From Lingula anatina (lineage: Eukaryota > Brachiopoda > Lingulata > Lingulida > Lingulidae), in contig NW_019774458.1 of assembly GCF_001039355.2 (NCBI RefSeq), positions 447,774-511,773 of the forward strand: 64,000 nt of DNA, written 5' to 3'. The notes beneath the pieces are model-generated. The model worked only from the letters and a program-made list of their open reading frames with translations, was not told the DNA's origin and did not search any database. This document shows, one piece after another, positions 46,454 through 64,000 of this stretch (the first letter of the stretch is position 1; each line of letters opens with the position of its first letter). The translations under genes and the position numbers were made by a program.

Positions 46454-49416
46454 GAATAAATTGATGAAACAAACAATCAAAAAACAAATTGATTTATATT
46501 TTAAAAAGCAAGACGAAAAATAAAAATACAAAAATAAAAAACACGAAGTCCATAAAATGAAGATAAATGAATAAACAAATTAAGAGAAGAGTAAACAGAT
46601 AGATAACTAAAGATTGATACTACTAAAAATAGATCTATTACAACTAAATAGACTTCTTTACACTTGAAATATTCTGACACTGTTGCAAAATTATCAAACG
46701 ATGCCAACAGTACCTCTGGTGGCACATCAGGGAAAGGGATATCCTCCGTGCAGTGAAAATCTTTGCTTCTCCGACACGGCATGACGAACTTGTAATCGTT
46801 ATGTCTGGTCCGGAACTCCACCCCGTTCAATACGGCGGCAAACTCTCCCATCCCTATGGTGCGGTCGTAGTTAGCATGGTTATGAATACTGACGGCGCTG
46901 TTACCGGTGTACGTCGTGGAGTGGTACGGCCGCGTGCCTGGAGAGACAAATTTGGTTTTGTGACATTTTAAAATCAATCTCAAGCTCAATCTCTCATGGA
47001 CACATGCACAGGCACATATCTCCATGCAAAAAGGGCAACACAACACAAGAACCGGAGAGCACTATTGTCGACCGTAAAATGGCCTGCTTATGCAAATTAA
47101 AATTTATATGGTTAAAGAAAATATAATTTTCATAGAAGACACATCCGTTTCATTCAGAGCGTGACCGCTGTTAACTTATCTCAAACCCCGGTATACCAGG
47201 TGAATTAATATAGAAACTGAGCCTAACAAACGACAAGTACTGTACAACGGACGTTCATTATAATGATTTATTAATTATAGACTTGGAATATGTTGATTGG
47301 TGATTATATACGTAAATTGAAATAAATTGAAAATGATATGCAACGGATCTTGTATTTATTTTGTGGAAATTGAAGGAAATTATTTGGACAGTTTTAAGTG
47401 TGTAATGATGAGGGATTAGAAAGCAGATCCACGAGGTTAAAACAAAAATAATGCTCGTGGGATTTTTGTTCAGATAAATAATTAAGGATATGCGTCGTAT
47501 TGCAAAGCACACAAATACTTTCACGTGTGCGCAATAAAAATAAATAACAAAACATAAAATAAAGTTATCAAACAAAGAGATAAATTGTTTTATAAATAAA
47601 GAAAGGTTTATGTGTCATTTTATACCGAAAATGTTAACGAATAAGAAGACCGCCACGTCTGACAAAGAAAAAAGACGCAAAGATGCCTCGTCGATAAAGG
47701 CTTTCGTCTAAATATGATCAAAACACCTGTCAAAACGAAGTCCATAAAATGAAGATAAGTGTTGTCCATCATGGCATTGTAGCTCTCTATCCTTTGATTT
47801 ACGACGCTTTGTGGCCATTTTATATTACTAAATTAACTAATGCCCCTTCAACTAGACCATAGCAAACACTATTATCAGCTGTAAAAATATGAGTGTCCAT
47901 TTTTGAGTTCTCCGTCTTCTAAATGACTTTTGGTGGTTGGTCTAAATACTCAAATCATGCTAATAGATTTATTGATAATCCCTGCATACGCAAATTGTGC
48001 GTTAATGAAGCTCTGGTGAACGTTTCAAATGACAGTAATGCGGTTTGAATGTCTTGATGTTTGATAAAGATGAAATACTGGTTCTTCCGCAAAGAAGAGG
48101 ACATTTGAGTCACGTCAGTGATGCACAAATTTTATGCAATATTTTCGTTATTTTAACTTGCACCATTATTTTTGCTGTTTGATCCCTCCAATATGGAGAG
48201 AAATAAGCAAAAATATAAACGTGATAAAAGCAATTAAGCAGATATTACATAAAAGGTGTGCATCACTGGCAGATCTCAAATGTTCCCCTTTTTTGTGGAA
48301 AGACCCATACATTATTTTGCCTTCACTATGATTTATCTCATTCAGCACCCTATGATAAAGCGATTAACTTATCCTTTCCATGTACAGGAAAAGACATAGG
48401 CATGCTGCAAATAGGGGTCGGTCTCCAGTGATATAAACTGTAATACTCAAAGTTGCTCTAAGGTAACTTTTCAGTAAAGACGGGATATTAGTTTCTCATT
48501 CATGGTCATATTTATGTGCTAGGTATTGATTCTGCTGAGAAAGAAAGGCATAAGCGATTCTTCTTGTTAGAGTATTTGACAAAACAGGGATTATAATCAA
48601 CACATAATATAAAAGAATTCAGTGAATTTAACGCACCAGCATCGCGTGCAGAGGAGGGGATCACGCCACGCTCTAGCGGCCGTATCATCTACGGGAAATT
48701 TTTCATGTAATGATATTCATATGATAATTCTTAAACTCGAATTTTCAACACTTACATATAGGCAAAGTATTTCACCGACCCTGTAAAGCAAGCGAAGATA
48801 CACTGATAATTTCTTCAAAATAGCAACATTGAAAACCAGGCTCATTTGCACGGGACCATCACGTCTAACTAAGATCCCAAAACTCACCGTCCGTCTGAAG
48901 TCTGATCTGTTTTATCCCAGAGCTCCCCTCAGACCGTATTCTCTCCTCAACAAACAGCTGCTGCATGATAAGTTGCCTACCCAAGGCCGCCACCGTGCTC
49001 TGCAGTTGCCGTATCACCTTCGAGGCGTCGCCATCAGAGCCCACAGCGTCGTTCGCAGCGTCGTTCGCGAGGGGGACGCCCAATGAAGCTTGAAGGCGCA
49101 TTAGCTTTTGTAGACGGCGTTCCTGGTTTTTCCGTCCGCCCTGAGCTTCCAAAATATCCCCAGAAATCAGGAGAAATACTACTAGGACTAACGGTGTGCT
49201 TTTAAAATTCTGAAAAAAAAAAAAAAAACATAAGAAAAGGGATCTGATAAAAAAATTATTTTTATTCTGGAGAGATATCTAAACTTTAAAAGAAGGGGAG
49301 TGCATTCCAATAGCAAAAAAGCAAACAAAGAATACGTAAATTGCGAATTTACCAACACCAGCGACTTTTAATGCTGATATAACACCCTAGTTTATATCAA
49401 TTAGACCTACCTTCAT
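41964..49416 (-). CDS. Secreted protein of unknown family, copy B (711 aa, 12 coding exons)
   Basis: Coding exons: 49416-49411, 49209-48888, 46937-46714, 46319-46169, 45923-45608, 45318-45090, 44853-44724, 44499-44344, 44032-43874, 43129-42990, 42665-42508, 42108-41964; same phases as copy A. The signal peptide reads MKNFKSTPLVLVVFLLISGD, ending ILEA. It differs from A by three extra codons in exon 2 and one in exon 9 (a Met in VEMFYTNG), plus scattered substitutions concentrated near the N-terminus and in exon 7, whose basic end reads KKNNR rather than KKKRR. The EF-hand-like loop, the His-rich block, the DRHFLDATDWFDLHEKARF block and both C-terminal HxH motifs are kept. No stops or broken splice sites were found, so both paralogues look active. 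Function unknown. Confidence 0.88.
43300..43790. mobile_element. Two adjacent diverged MITEs of the TAGATCGATCTA family in intron 9 of copy B
   Basis: Two units (about 43310-43545 and 43545-43790) carry the conserved gtctgtcacgcctac and ggcgtgacagacatttaagc stretches in opposite orientations, the gagactcccc landmark and gatagatcgatctaaat. Copy A has one unit at the matching place. Confidence 0.7.
46364..46452. repeat. (AAT)n and (GATA)n microsatellite
   Basis: About 14 AAT triplets run into about ten ATAG tetranucleotides within intron 3 of gene B; the tract is not expanded in copy A. Confidence 0.92.
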
Positions 49417-49618
49417 ATTTTTATCTTTTTTGTCTCCTTCTCGTCTGCTGTCTGTCCCGAATATAAAAGGCCACGAATTCCGTCGCGGTTTTTAAACCAG
49501 TCTATTCCCCAATCCCCGTGACTCGACAAATCCGGATTAATCACTCTGTCGTCACAATCGGTGCGCGCGACCTTGTGCCTTTTTGGGAACTCCAAGGCTG
49601 AACAAGCTTGGCACACAT
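49417..49618 (-). other. 5' untranslated exon part of gene B
   Basis: It matches 30096-30289 of copy A, opening after a TTTTTTAG acceptor. The frame that looks open in copy A ends here in a TGA overlapping the start ATG. Confidence 0.65.
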
Positions 49619-50265
49619 CTAAAAAAGTTAAAAATAGAAATACTTGGCGAGAGAATTGTACACATACGTTTTCTATTTTTATTGCGCATTGTACACGTTT
49701 TCTATTGCGCCTGCGCTTAAGAGGAGAGGATCGCGGGTCATCATATACTAGTACATTCATACATACTGTATATAGACATGTATGTATTTTCATCCATGTC
49801 TCATAAAAAAGTTTTCCTCGATAATTCTTCATTATTTTAAGGGGGCTATGAAGGCTCAAAATGAGGCTTCTTGTTAATTGTCTCACTTGACAAGAAACAT
49901 ATAACTTGCTTGTTTCACAAATGTTTATGATTAAATCATTGCTGGTCATCTTTTTTAAGGTTGGTGCATACACTCACGGCTAGCGATTTCCCTTCCTTGT
50001 TAATCATCCTCGGTGTCCAAATTAACTCACGAATGACCGCTGCAATCCACAAGCTCAGGAATGGATGCTCTGGTCATCGTAGTAATGGAACTGAAGCACG
50101 CGACGTGCAGAACGCACTTACAGGTAGCTATTGCACCCTGAGTTGGAGGGGGGGGGGGGGGGGGGGCGGTGGACTCATGCTGATATTGCAAATAGTCCAA
50201 CCGTTATCCCCAAAACTCCCATGGTGTTACTGGATCCATGGTCACCGGAGTATGCCGTGGTAAGT

Positions 50266-50420
50266 TCAATGTCTGAAACGCAGGGTGTTACTGGAAACGA
50301 CAGATTCTATATAGAAGTTGTTAATGTCCAGTTTCCCTTAAAACTCAGGGTGTTACTGGTAACGACAGATTCTAAATAAAAGTTATTAATGTCCAGTTAT
50401 CGTTAAAATTCAGGGTATTA
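50266..50420. repeat. Short tandem repeat, three ~65-bp units
   Basis: The string cagggtgttactgg(a/t)aacgac and the following agattcta...gttattaatgtccagtt recur at about 50280, 50347 and, partly, 50411. A run of about 18 G lies upstream near 50149-50166. Confidence 0.8.
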
Positions 50421-51054
50421 GTCGGCGGAAATCGTGCATAATCTATGGAATAAGATCCAAGGGTGTGTCAGTGGCGTAGTTAAGGGGTGTGGCAAGGCGG
50501 TGACGTCACTTCCGTCCACTTTGTACCCCACCACTACTACCCCTACCCTAGGTGCGTCACTGTACCTTTTCACCATGGTTCTCTCATCCCCAGTGCCGTG
50601 CATCGCCGCATTTTGAAAATTAATTCATGACAGACAGAAGACCCCCTGCCAATTCTTTGACTCACACGTTAGGGTTTGGATGCCGTACCTAAAAATATCT
50701 TTTAACCCCGCTATTCTTGGGCATTTTAAAACCCTGTCCGTAAATTGAATTATTCCTGTTGCGGTGTTTTAGTTTAGACAAATCACACCCACGTTTCTAT
50801 AATGTTTTTCCTTTTTACTGCTGTGTGTGTGTGTTTTCAATGAAGTCCAAATTTGAAAAACTTGCACAAATGTGTTTTCTCCTGCAATCCCGGTCGCCAC
50901 GGAAATTACCGATGTTTTTGACGTAAGAATCGGATATTTTTGTGGTGAAAAAGGAAAGATGTACATACATTTCATTTAAAAAAACAATGTTTTTCGTGTA
51001 TTTCGTGCATTTTGACTTTTTGACTAGAACTTTCAAATAAATAAATAAAGAAAG

Positions 51055-51465
51055 AAAGAAAGAAAGAAAGAAAGAAGCGCACATCAGGTCCCATATTTGA
51101 GTCAACTTATTCTACTCTAAATTCTATCGACTGAGTATAAAAAAATTCTCTTGGTTTTCATTTTTTCGTGTGTTGCTCTGATCTTTTTTTATTTTTATGA
51201 GTCACTGTCACAAGGGCACCTTTCAACAAAAGAGCTACAAAATAAAAGTGACAGACGAAAATGTCAAGCTCAAAAATAGGATTTAAAAAAAGTAGGTCAA
51301 GAAAACCGGTTTCAGGCCGATTTTTATTTCTTATTTTATTGAAATTGGTCCCAAAGGAGGAACCATTATTTTGAACTAAAATATAACAAATAGGCCTGAT
51401 ATCATTTTGGAGTTTTGGAAAGAAAATCATTTAGAACATCAAGTGTGGGCCTCTCTACATATGTG
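51055..51465. repeat. Outer match of the large duplication (pairs with 35345-35770)
   Basis: Closely similar to 35345-35770, ending at tgggcctctctacatatg, and preceded by an (AAAG)n tract. Bases 51466-52454 show no recognisable gene; a 113-codon minus-strand frame at 51889-52230 resembles nothing I know. Confidence 0.82.
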
Positions 51466-52454
51466 ACTCACAAGCGGGGTTTTAATATACTTCATGTATG
51501 CTGCACTGCTGGGAACTACCTACTATATGAAGGAGGCGGTTTGATCTCTCGATCTTTTTTTTTTTTTATTTTTTTTTTGATTGATTGATTCTTTTTTCCC
51601 TTCTTATTCATTCATAATTCGAGTTTGGGATGGTGCATTTTAACCTTAAATTATATGAAATTAATTTTATTAATTTAAACTTTTCGACTAGGACCTAAAC
51701 ACGAGTTATATTTCCATATCGAACACGTGCAAGTTTGTTGGCCATTTATTTCTGTTCCATTGACTTTATTCTCGCTATCAGCAGTTCACACGATATCAAA
51801 TGAATTTCCTTGCGGTTAAATTTCAATTTATTTTACAACAGCAGAACATATTTTCGTGTTAGATTAAAAATTGGCGTCACGCCACACATCATTGTTTATT
51901 TGTGTTGAATGGTCTAAACAAACACATAGTAGAGATTTTAGAAAATAGCGGTGTGGCAGCCTGGGTTTGTGAAGTCACTGGTAACTGTAGGCCTACCAGC
52001 GCCATGAACAGCAGAGTACGGTTGGGGGAAGTGAGAAGTGTGAATGAAGAATTCCTTGGCTGATACCTCTCCTGTTCATTTATTTCCTCAACGCAAGCGG
52101 AACAGGATAGTGTGAAAACAAAAAGGCACAAGCCACGGCTTCCCTGAACCAATGCCAACACCGCACCTTGCCAGATGCACGCACGTTTCTGCATCCTGCG
52201 TTTCTGTGGTTCCTGCCAACTACCCTCCACTGCCTTTGGTAGGCTATAGTTAACGACAGGGACACGGTGATTAACGGAGGCTAGTTTGTAGTAATTAACC
52301 TCTTACATTCAGGGTGCAGTAGTTACACTGCACTTTTTTTACAACGATAAATCACCATATCCGGAAGGGTTCGTTTTAAAAACGACTTCATAATTTGTCC
52401 TCGGCCTTGCATGATTGACCTTTGCCTAGTTAACGGGCAGTACGATGAAGACAA

Positions 52455-52625
52455 TTACAGCGGCGGATCCAAAGATATTTCCTGACAGTCTTTCAAATTG
52501 TCTTTGCTGATCCATTCTCTGTTTTTGACCGTCTTCCGACAGAAAAAAATTAGATACTAGTCAATGCAAACTTAAAAATCTGACTGTCTTCCAGAAGACC
52601 CAGAAGACGGCCTCAATCCTCCCCT
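52455..52625. mobile_element. ~165-bp dispersed repeat, related to 11705-11870
   Basis: From gcggcggatccaaagatatt to agacggcctcaatcctcccc it follows the copy in the peptide-gene intron with about 10-15 percent differences by eye. Confidence 0.75.
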
Positions 52626-52859
52626 GAATTAAGACAGACATTATTTTACTACTTCAAACCACTGACTTGACCTTGTAGGCCTACCCTGTAAATTCATACT
52701 TAAATGACTTCGGGGAAAAGAGCGAAAATTGAGTGATTATATAAAAGGAAAAAGCTCGGGAAATAAAAATAATTACTTCAAAATCAATTCAGGAATGACA
52801 ATTATTGTCTACATGTAATTACCATCAAATACATGCATGTACTCATCTGTGTTAACATA

Positions 52860-53170
52860 TTTAAAGAGGGTCTCATGGGGGGAGGGGAGGGGGTAGTGAT
52901 CACAGTTCACGGGAAATAAAATCATTCACATATCACAGTGAATAAAACTATTCATGTCTCAGTGAAAATAGGCCTACAAGAAATACGAGTTGAAAATCGG
53001 AATCGACGAGCATAATGACTTCGTTTCACGAAGGACGAAAAATAAGGAGCTGTATGGTCCGGTTCTTCACGGATCATGCTAAATAATATGAGCGTTTCAC
53101 GCATCTCCGGAAATAATTATAAAAATGGCTTTCACGGGTAACGAAAATACCCAGTGGGACCCTCTTAAAA
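52860..53170. repeat. Dispersed repeat, third copy of the 17095/40560 family
   Basis: It opens with a G-rich run and agtgatcacagttcacgg and ends with ggctttcacgggtaacg then aaaatacccagtgggaccct. Bases 53171-54190 hold no recognised gene apart from a C-run at 53927-53940. Confidence 0.72.
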
Positions 53171-54197
53171 AGCGTATAAAAATAAGGGGGCGAGAAAAAT
53201 GAACTCGTTAACTCAGAGAAATGACAGACATTTAACGTCATTTTTATATAATCAAAATCAACTGCAATTTGTAATCCATTTCGATTTTTATTAAAAATAA
53301 TAATAGGCCTAATTATTTATAATAATGCTACACGTAGGGCCTAGGGCTACTCGATCAAATGTAGGACCCCTATAAACAGCTAGGTCACTTTTAAAACATC
53401 TGAAAACTTTTGGTTTGTGTAAATTGAGGTTACGATCGATCCTTGGCAAACAAAAGTGGCAAATATTGTACGTAGCATTAAAAAAAAATCCAAGTTCGCG
53501 TAGGCAATATTTGTTACATTTAGCCTACCTGCAATCTTATTCTTATTCCAGGAGTAGGCCTAATTATAGGCTACCTATAATTCAGCCTTGTGCGGTACGA
53601 AACCACAAGGCATGGTTTTGATATTTGACTCCTACGTGCTTGCGCTTGTCATGTATACATTTTCATGTATAAAAATGGCCAACCTTAATACCACCTTATA
53701 GCCAAATTATAAATGTAGGCCTGGGAACACCCGCTTCCTCCGCCCCCTTTTTTTGTCTTTTTTTAGGTGGAAATTCAGCCGATCATTTGGAATATCTGGA
53801 GATCTTTGAAAAAGAGAAGCGTGGATTTTGTGTATGTAGAAGACTTTTAACCCTCTATACCTCTTTTTTCTCTCAAACTGGGAGTCACTCGTTTGGCTAC
53901 TTCGTGTGGCTTAAAATTACTTAACCCCCCCCCCCCCCCCTCAGCTGCCTCTCACGGGATAAGGGCACGCAAGGTCAACACTAAGAACTTCCGGGTCAAC
54001 CCAGGGGTCAAGAATAATCTTTGCTATTTTAACAGAACTAAAGCAGCTGATGGGCTATTTGGTTATTATACCAACATATAACTACACATAAAACAGCAAA
54101 TGCCTTCAAATGTGTTATGCAAATAGTTTTTCATTCAATCTCGGCTTATGTAAGGCAAGTTACACAAGTAGTGCTTCTGGGATAGAATATATCCAAG

Positions 54198-61470
<7,273 letters not shown>

Positions 61471-62287
61471 GAGATACAGAGAGAGAAAAAAATAACATTA
61501 TTTTAAGCCAGATGTGATGTGATGGTATAGTTTGCTTGTACTCTGAAGACAGATATTTTCTGGATATAGAAACTAAAGAGTTCAGTCATAGCATGGATAA
61601 AAAAGAAAAGCTGAAGGGAACAAAATTGGGTGCTCTTCTAGGTGACTTATTTATGGTTTAGGAAGATGATGTTTGAATTCCTTGTTGATACTCCAGGAGC
61701 CATATTTGGACATTGTCACCTTTTTATTCAGTCAAATTGAGTTAAACATAGAGTGTTATTTGGCTTCTGAATTTGTAATATAATTTTTTCTTGGTTTATG
61801 AGTTCTGAATTGATCAGCAGCTGGACATTTTTTAAAAAAATATTCATTTAAATGTGACATTAATCTAAGCAGTGCTTTTGTGTATTTTGCTTATTGCCAT
61901 CTTGGGACTTGTGTCATGAAGATATCACAAGAAAACCATTGTTATTAGTGTTGTTTGTAAAATTAACCTGTCTTTGATGGAGAGATTTACCTAACAAACA
62001 ACGATAATGAGAATTTGTTTGTGATAGATACTTTGCATAACTGGCCTCAGGATGGGTAAGTTCATGTAATATTGCCTACACCTGTGCCCAAATTATTATA
62101 ATCAACGTGGAAACCTAAGTATATTTTACTAAGAAACTAGTGAATATGTTACAAGTGCACTAAGGCCATTTGCCTTGATAATAATCAGTTTTAGTGAAAT
62201 CTAGGCAGCTTTTGATATTAATTCTTTTAGCAAGACGTCATCATGTTACTTGGCAAGATGTATTTGACACTTAACTGTGGGAAGAAA

Positions 62288-62293
62288 AATAAA
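62288..62293 (+). terminator. Candidate SDHA polyadenylation signal
   Basis: AATAAA about 820 bases after the stop; a second at 62584-62589. The 3' UTR from 61471 onward has no other gene. From 62600 to 64000 I see AT-rich sequence without a recognisable gene; a converging 3' UTR is possible. Confidence 0.5.
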
Positions 62294-64000
62294 GATTTAC
62301 GTGGATGTAGTAAACTGTTATATCATTCATGTAAAGAGAACTTCAGATTGGTAAAATGGAGATTATCAGATTGAGTTTTCCTTGGAGAAATTTTAGTGAG
62401 CATTTCTGCTGATACACTAGATTCACACAATATTCTATTTCACACCATGCAAGCAAGTTTTGAATAATTTATTTATTGTTTTGAGAAAGGAACAGTACCT
62501 TTTAAATGAGAATAACTTCTGATTAGTGATGGACGTTGTTTATTGTCAATACTGGAAGGAACTTTCATTCTCTTTTGTATAAAAATAAATGTGTTGCATA
62601 TTATTTTCTAGTTTGTTTTCTTTTTAATGAAGAATATATCTGCCGACATCAGTTTGATTTTAAAAATTCCTTTAAAAAGCATTTATTAAAATGTGTTCTG
62701 GCACATTTTAAAGAGCTATTTGGGTGGTGAGAGCTAGATGTGGAATTTTATGACATGGGCCAAAAATTAAACAGTTGGTCATCAAGTTTGTTTTACTTGC
62801 CACCATGACAACAGAAATTTTCAGTCACTTTGCATTAACTTTAAAGAGAAACTTTAAGTGAGATGTTTTCCATAAAACCCATCCAAGTGCCACTATAATT
62901 GCATTATGTAAAGAAATACCAAAGAGCATCATTTCATATTTCACAAAAATGATATTTCGATGGGTATTTTCTGCTTTCTTTCTGTGATATTTAGCAACTC
63001 GTTTAAATAACTGTGCACTCAGCAGTATTGTGCCATGCACTTATTCATCAGTTTGACAGACTTTTAAGGACTGGTGGGACAGACGAGTAGGTCAATTTAA
63101 CTTTAGAAATTTAAAGGAGCTGCGGTTTAAAGATCCTATGGTTGATGTTGTCTTGGCCTGTCAATTTTATTCAATTGGTATAAGAATCTAGTAGAAGTGG
63201 TTTATATCTGGTACAGATTATCTATGCTCACTTCATATGTAACTTTCAACTTTGGGAAAGTGAAAAAAAAACTACATTTTCTTTTTATAATAACATCTTT
63301 ATATACAACATATTTCAACAAAATATAAATATTAATACAAGTAGCTTGTTACAAGGAAAATGCTTTTTAAATACACTATATATAAAAGAAGTGATGCATC
63401 TTGACATTAAAGAGATATCAGTTAACATGACACTCGGAAAAATATCTTGTGAACAACTGGGCACTTCAGACCTCACTCTTAGAATATAACAACCTAAAAT
63501 TTAAGTAGCACAATTTTGTCAAAATAATAATAACATTGACAAAATATTCATGCTTCTTATTAATTCCCAGACAAAGTGTTCGCCTTAAAACAACGATTAA
63601 TTGGCAAAAGCTTGTTTTAACCTTAAGTGTTTTAAACTAAAATCACTGCTGAATGATATGTTTAATAAACATTTAACTTTATATTCTGAACACAGTCTGA
63701 TGCTTTCACATCTTGTAACACTCTTGTGACTACTCTCTTGGTTAAATATCTCACACAACTGCAATGTGGCACATAACCAAAAATACTATTTTAGATGGAG
63801 GTCCAAGATCTAAGTTACTTTGCAGTAATTTACCAGGCTAAGCCAAGATGACACCCTATCAGGCACATACATAGAACTGACCAGTTATCAGAATATTATA
63901 ATTAACATTGTAGTTTCTAAACAAGCATCAAATTCCATGTAAATTTAACACCATAAAACTTAATGTCATTCACCTTCAAGTAATTGCCATACTTAACATC

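Larger units (their letters stand above)
40560..51465. repeat. Large segmental duplication, copy B
   Basis: The shorter copy of the duplication described at 17095-35770. It carries a TTAA MITE at 41524-41861 that copy A lacks. Bases 40560-40870 are the dispersed repeat also seen at 17095 and 52860, and 40871-41963 is the gene's 3' flank with a (TAA)n tract near 41330-41368. Bases 49690-51050 hold no recognised gene. Confidence 0.85.

Noticed and set aside
46343-46531. Minus-strand frame rich in YLSI repeats and poly-Ile
   Set aside because: It is the translation of the (GATA)n and (AAT)n microsatellite in intron 3 of gene B.
51889-52230. 113-codon minus-strand frame as a possible gene
   Set aside because: There is no recognisable domain, no supporting splice sites and no second copy to compare; coding status cannot be supported.

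Overview
This window is nuclear DNA from an AT-rich animal genome with introns throughout. It has GT-AG splice sites, low gene density, many transposon relics and microsatellites, and three isolated N positions (1217, 6435, 9885). The repeat content looks like that of a marine invertebrate, most likely a lophotrochozoan and perhaps a bivalve mollusc: Tc1/mariner relics, LINE reverse transcriptases, foldback elements, and a GGCGAC-rich repeat ending in a perfect palindrome. That placement is an inference from the repeats and from the divergence of the conserved genes; it was not tested.

Three conserved housekeeping genes can be named. SEPSECS (minus strand, first six coding exons, 268 aa, 3' part outside the window) is head-to-head with TTC1 (plus strand, first two coding exons only). 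They share a short intergenic promoter with three ETS-type motifs. At the right end SDHA, the flavoprotein subunit of mitochondrial complex II, is complete in 14 exons and encodes 660 aa, with a YY1-type motif over its start codon.

Between them lie two lineage-specific tandem duplications. At 6.76-12.97 kb a ~3.1-kb unit is duplicated head-to-tail. Each copy carries a TATA-box, three-exon gene for a secreted ten-cysteine peptide of 92 or 90 aa ending in CCHHHHC; a third copy at ~16.8-17.3 kb has lost its coding exons. At ~17.1-35.8 kb and ~40.6-51.5 kb a much larger unit is duplicated. Each copy has a complete 12-coding-exon gene for a secreted, N-glycosylation-site-rich protein of 707 or 711 aa that I could not assign to a named family. 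It has an EF-hand-like acidic loop and a C-terminal pair of HxH motifs.

The space around these genes is filled with mobile DNA. There are two degenerate LINEs, three Tc1-like relics and a 2.7-kb element with a 3-bp target duplication that itself holds interleaved foldback elements. There are two ~4-kb elements with very long inverted repeats, each containing a nested Tc1 relic; one of them also holds an array of ~160-200-bp units. There are also two ~338-bp TTAA-flanked MITEs and a MITE family marked by a TAGATCGATCTA palindrome. Comparing the duplicated copies gives filled and empty sites, so several insertions can be ordered after the duplications. The most notable points are the paired cysteine-rich peptide genes, the duplicated unknown secreted gene, and two places where a short tandem duplication has copied a splice site (SDHA exon 8 acceptor; exon 9 donor of the unknown gene).
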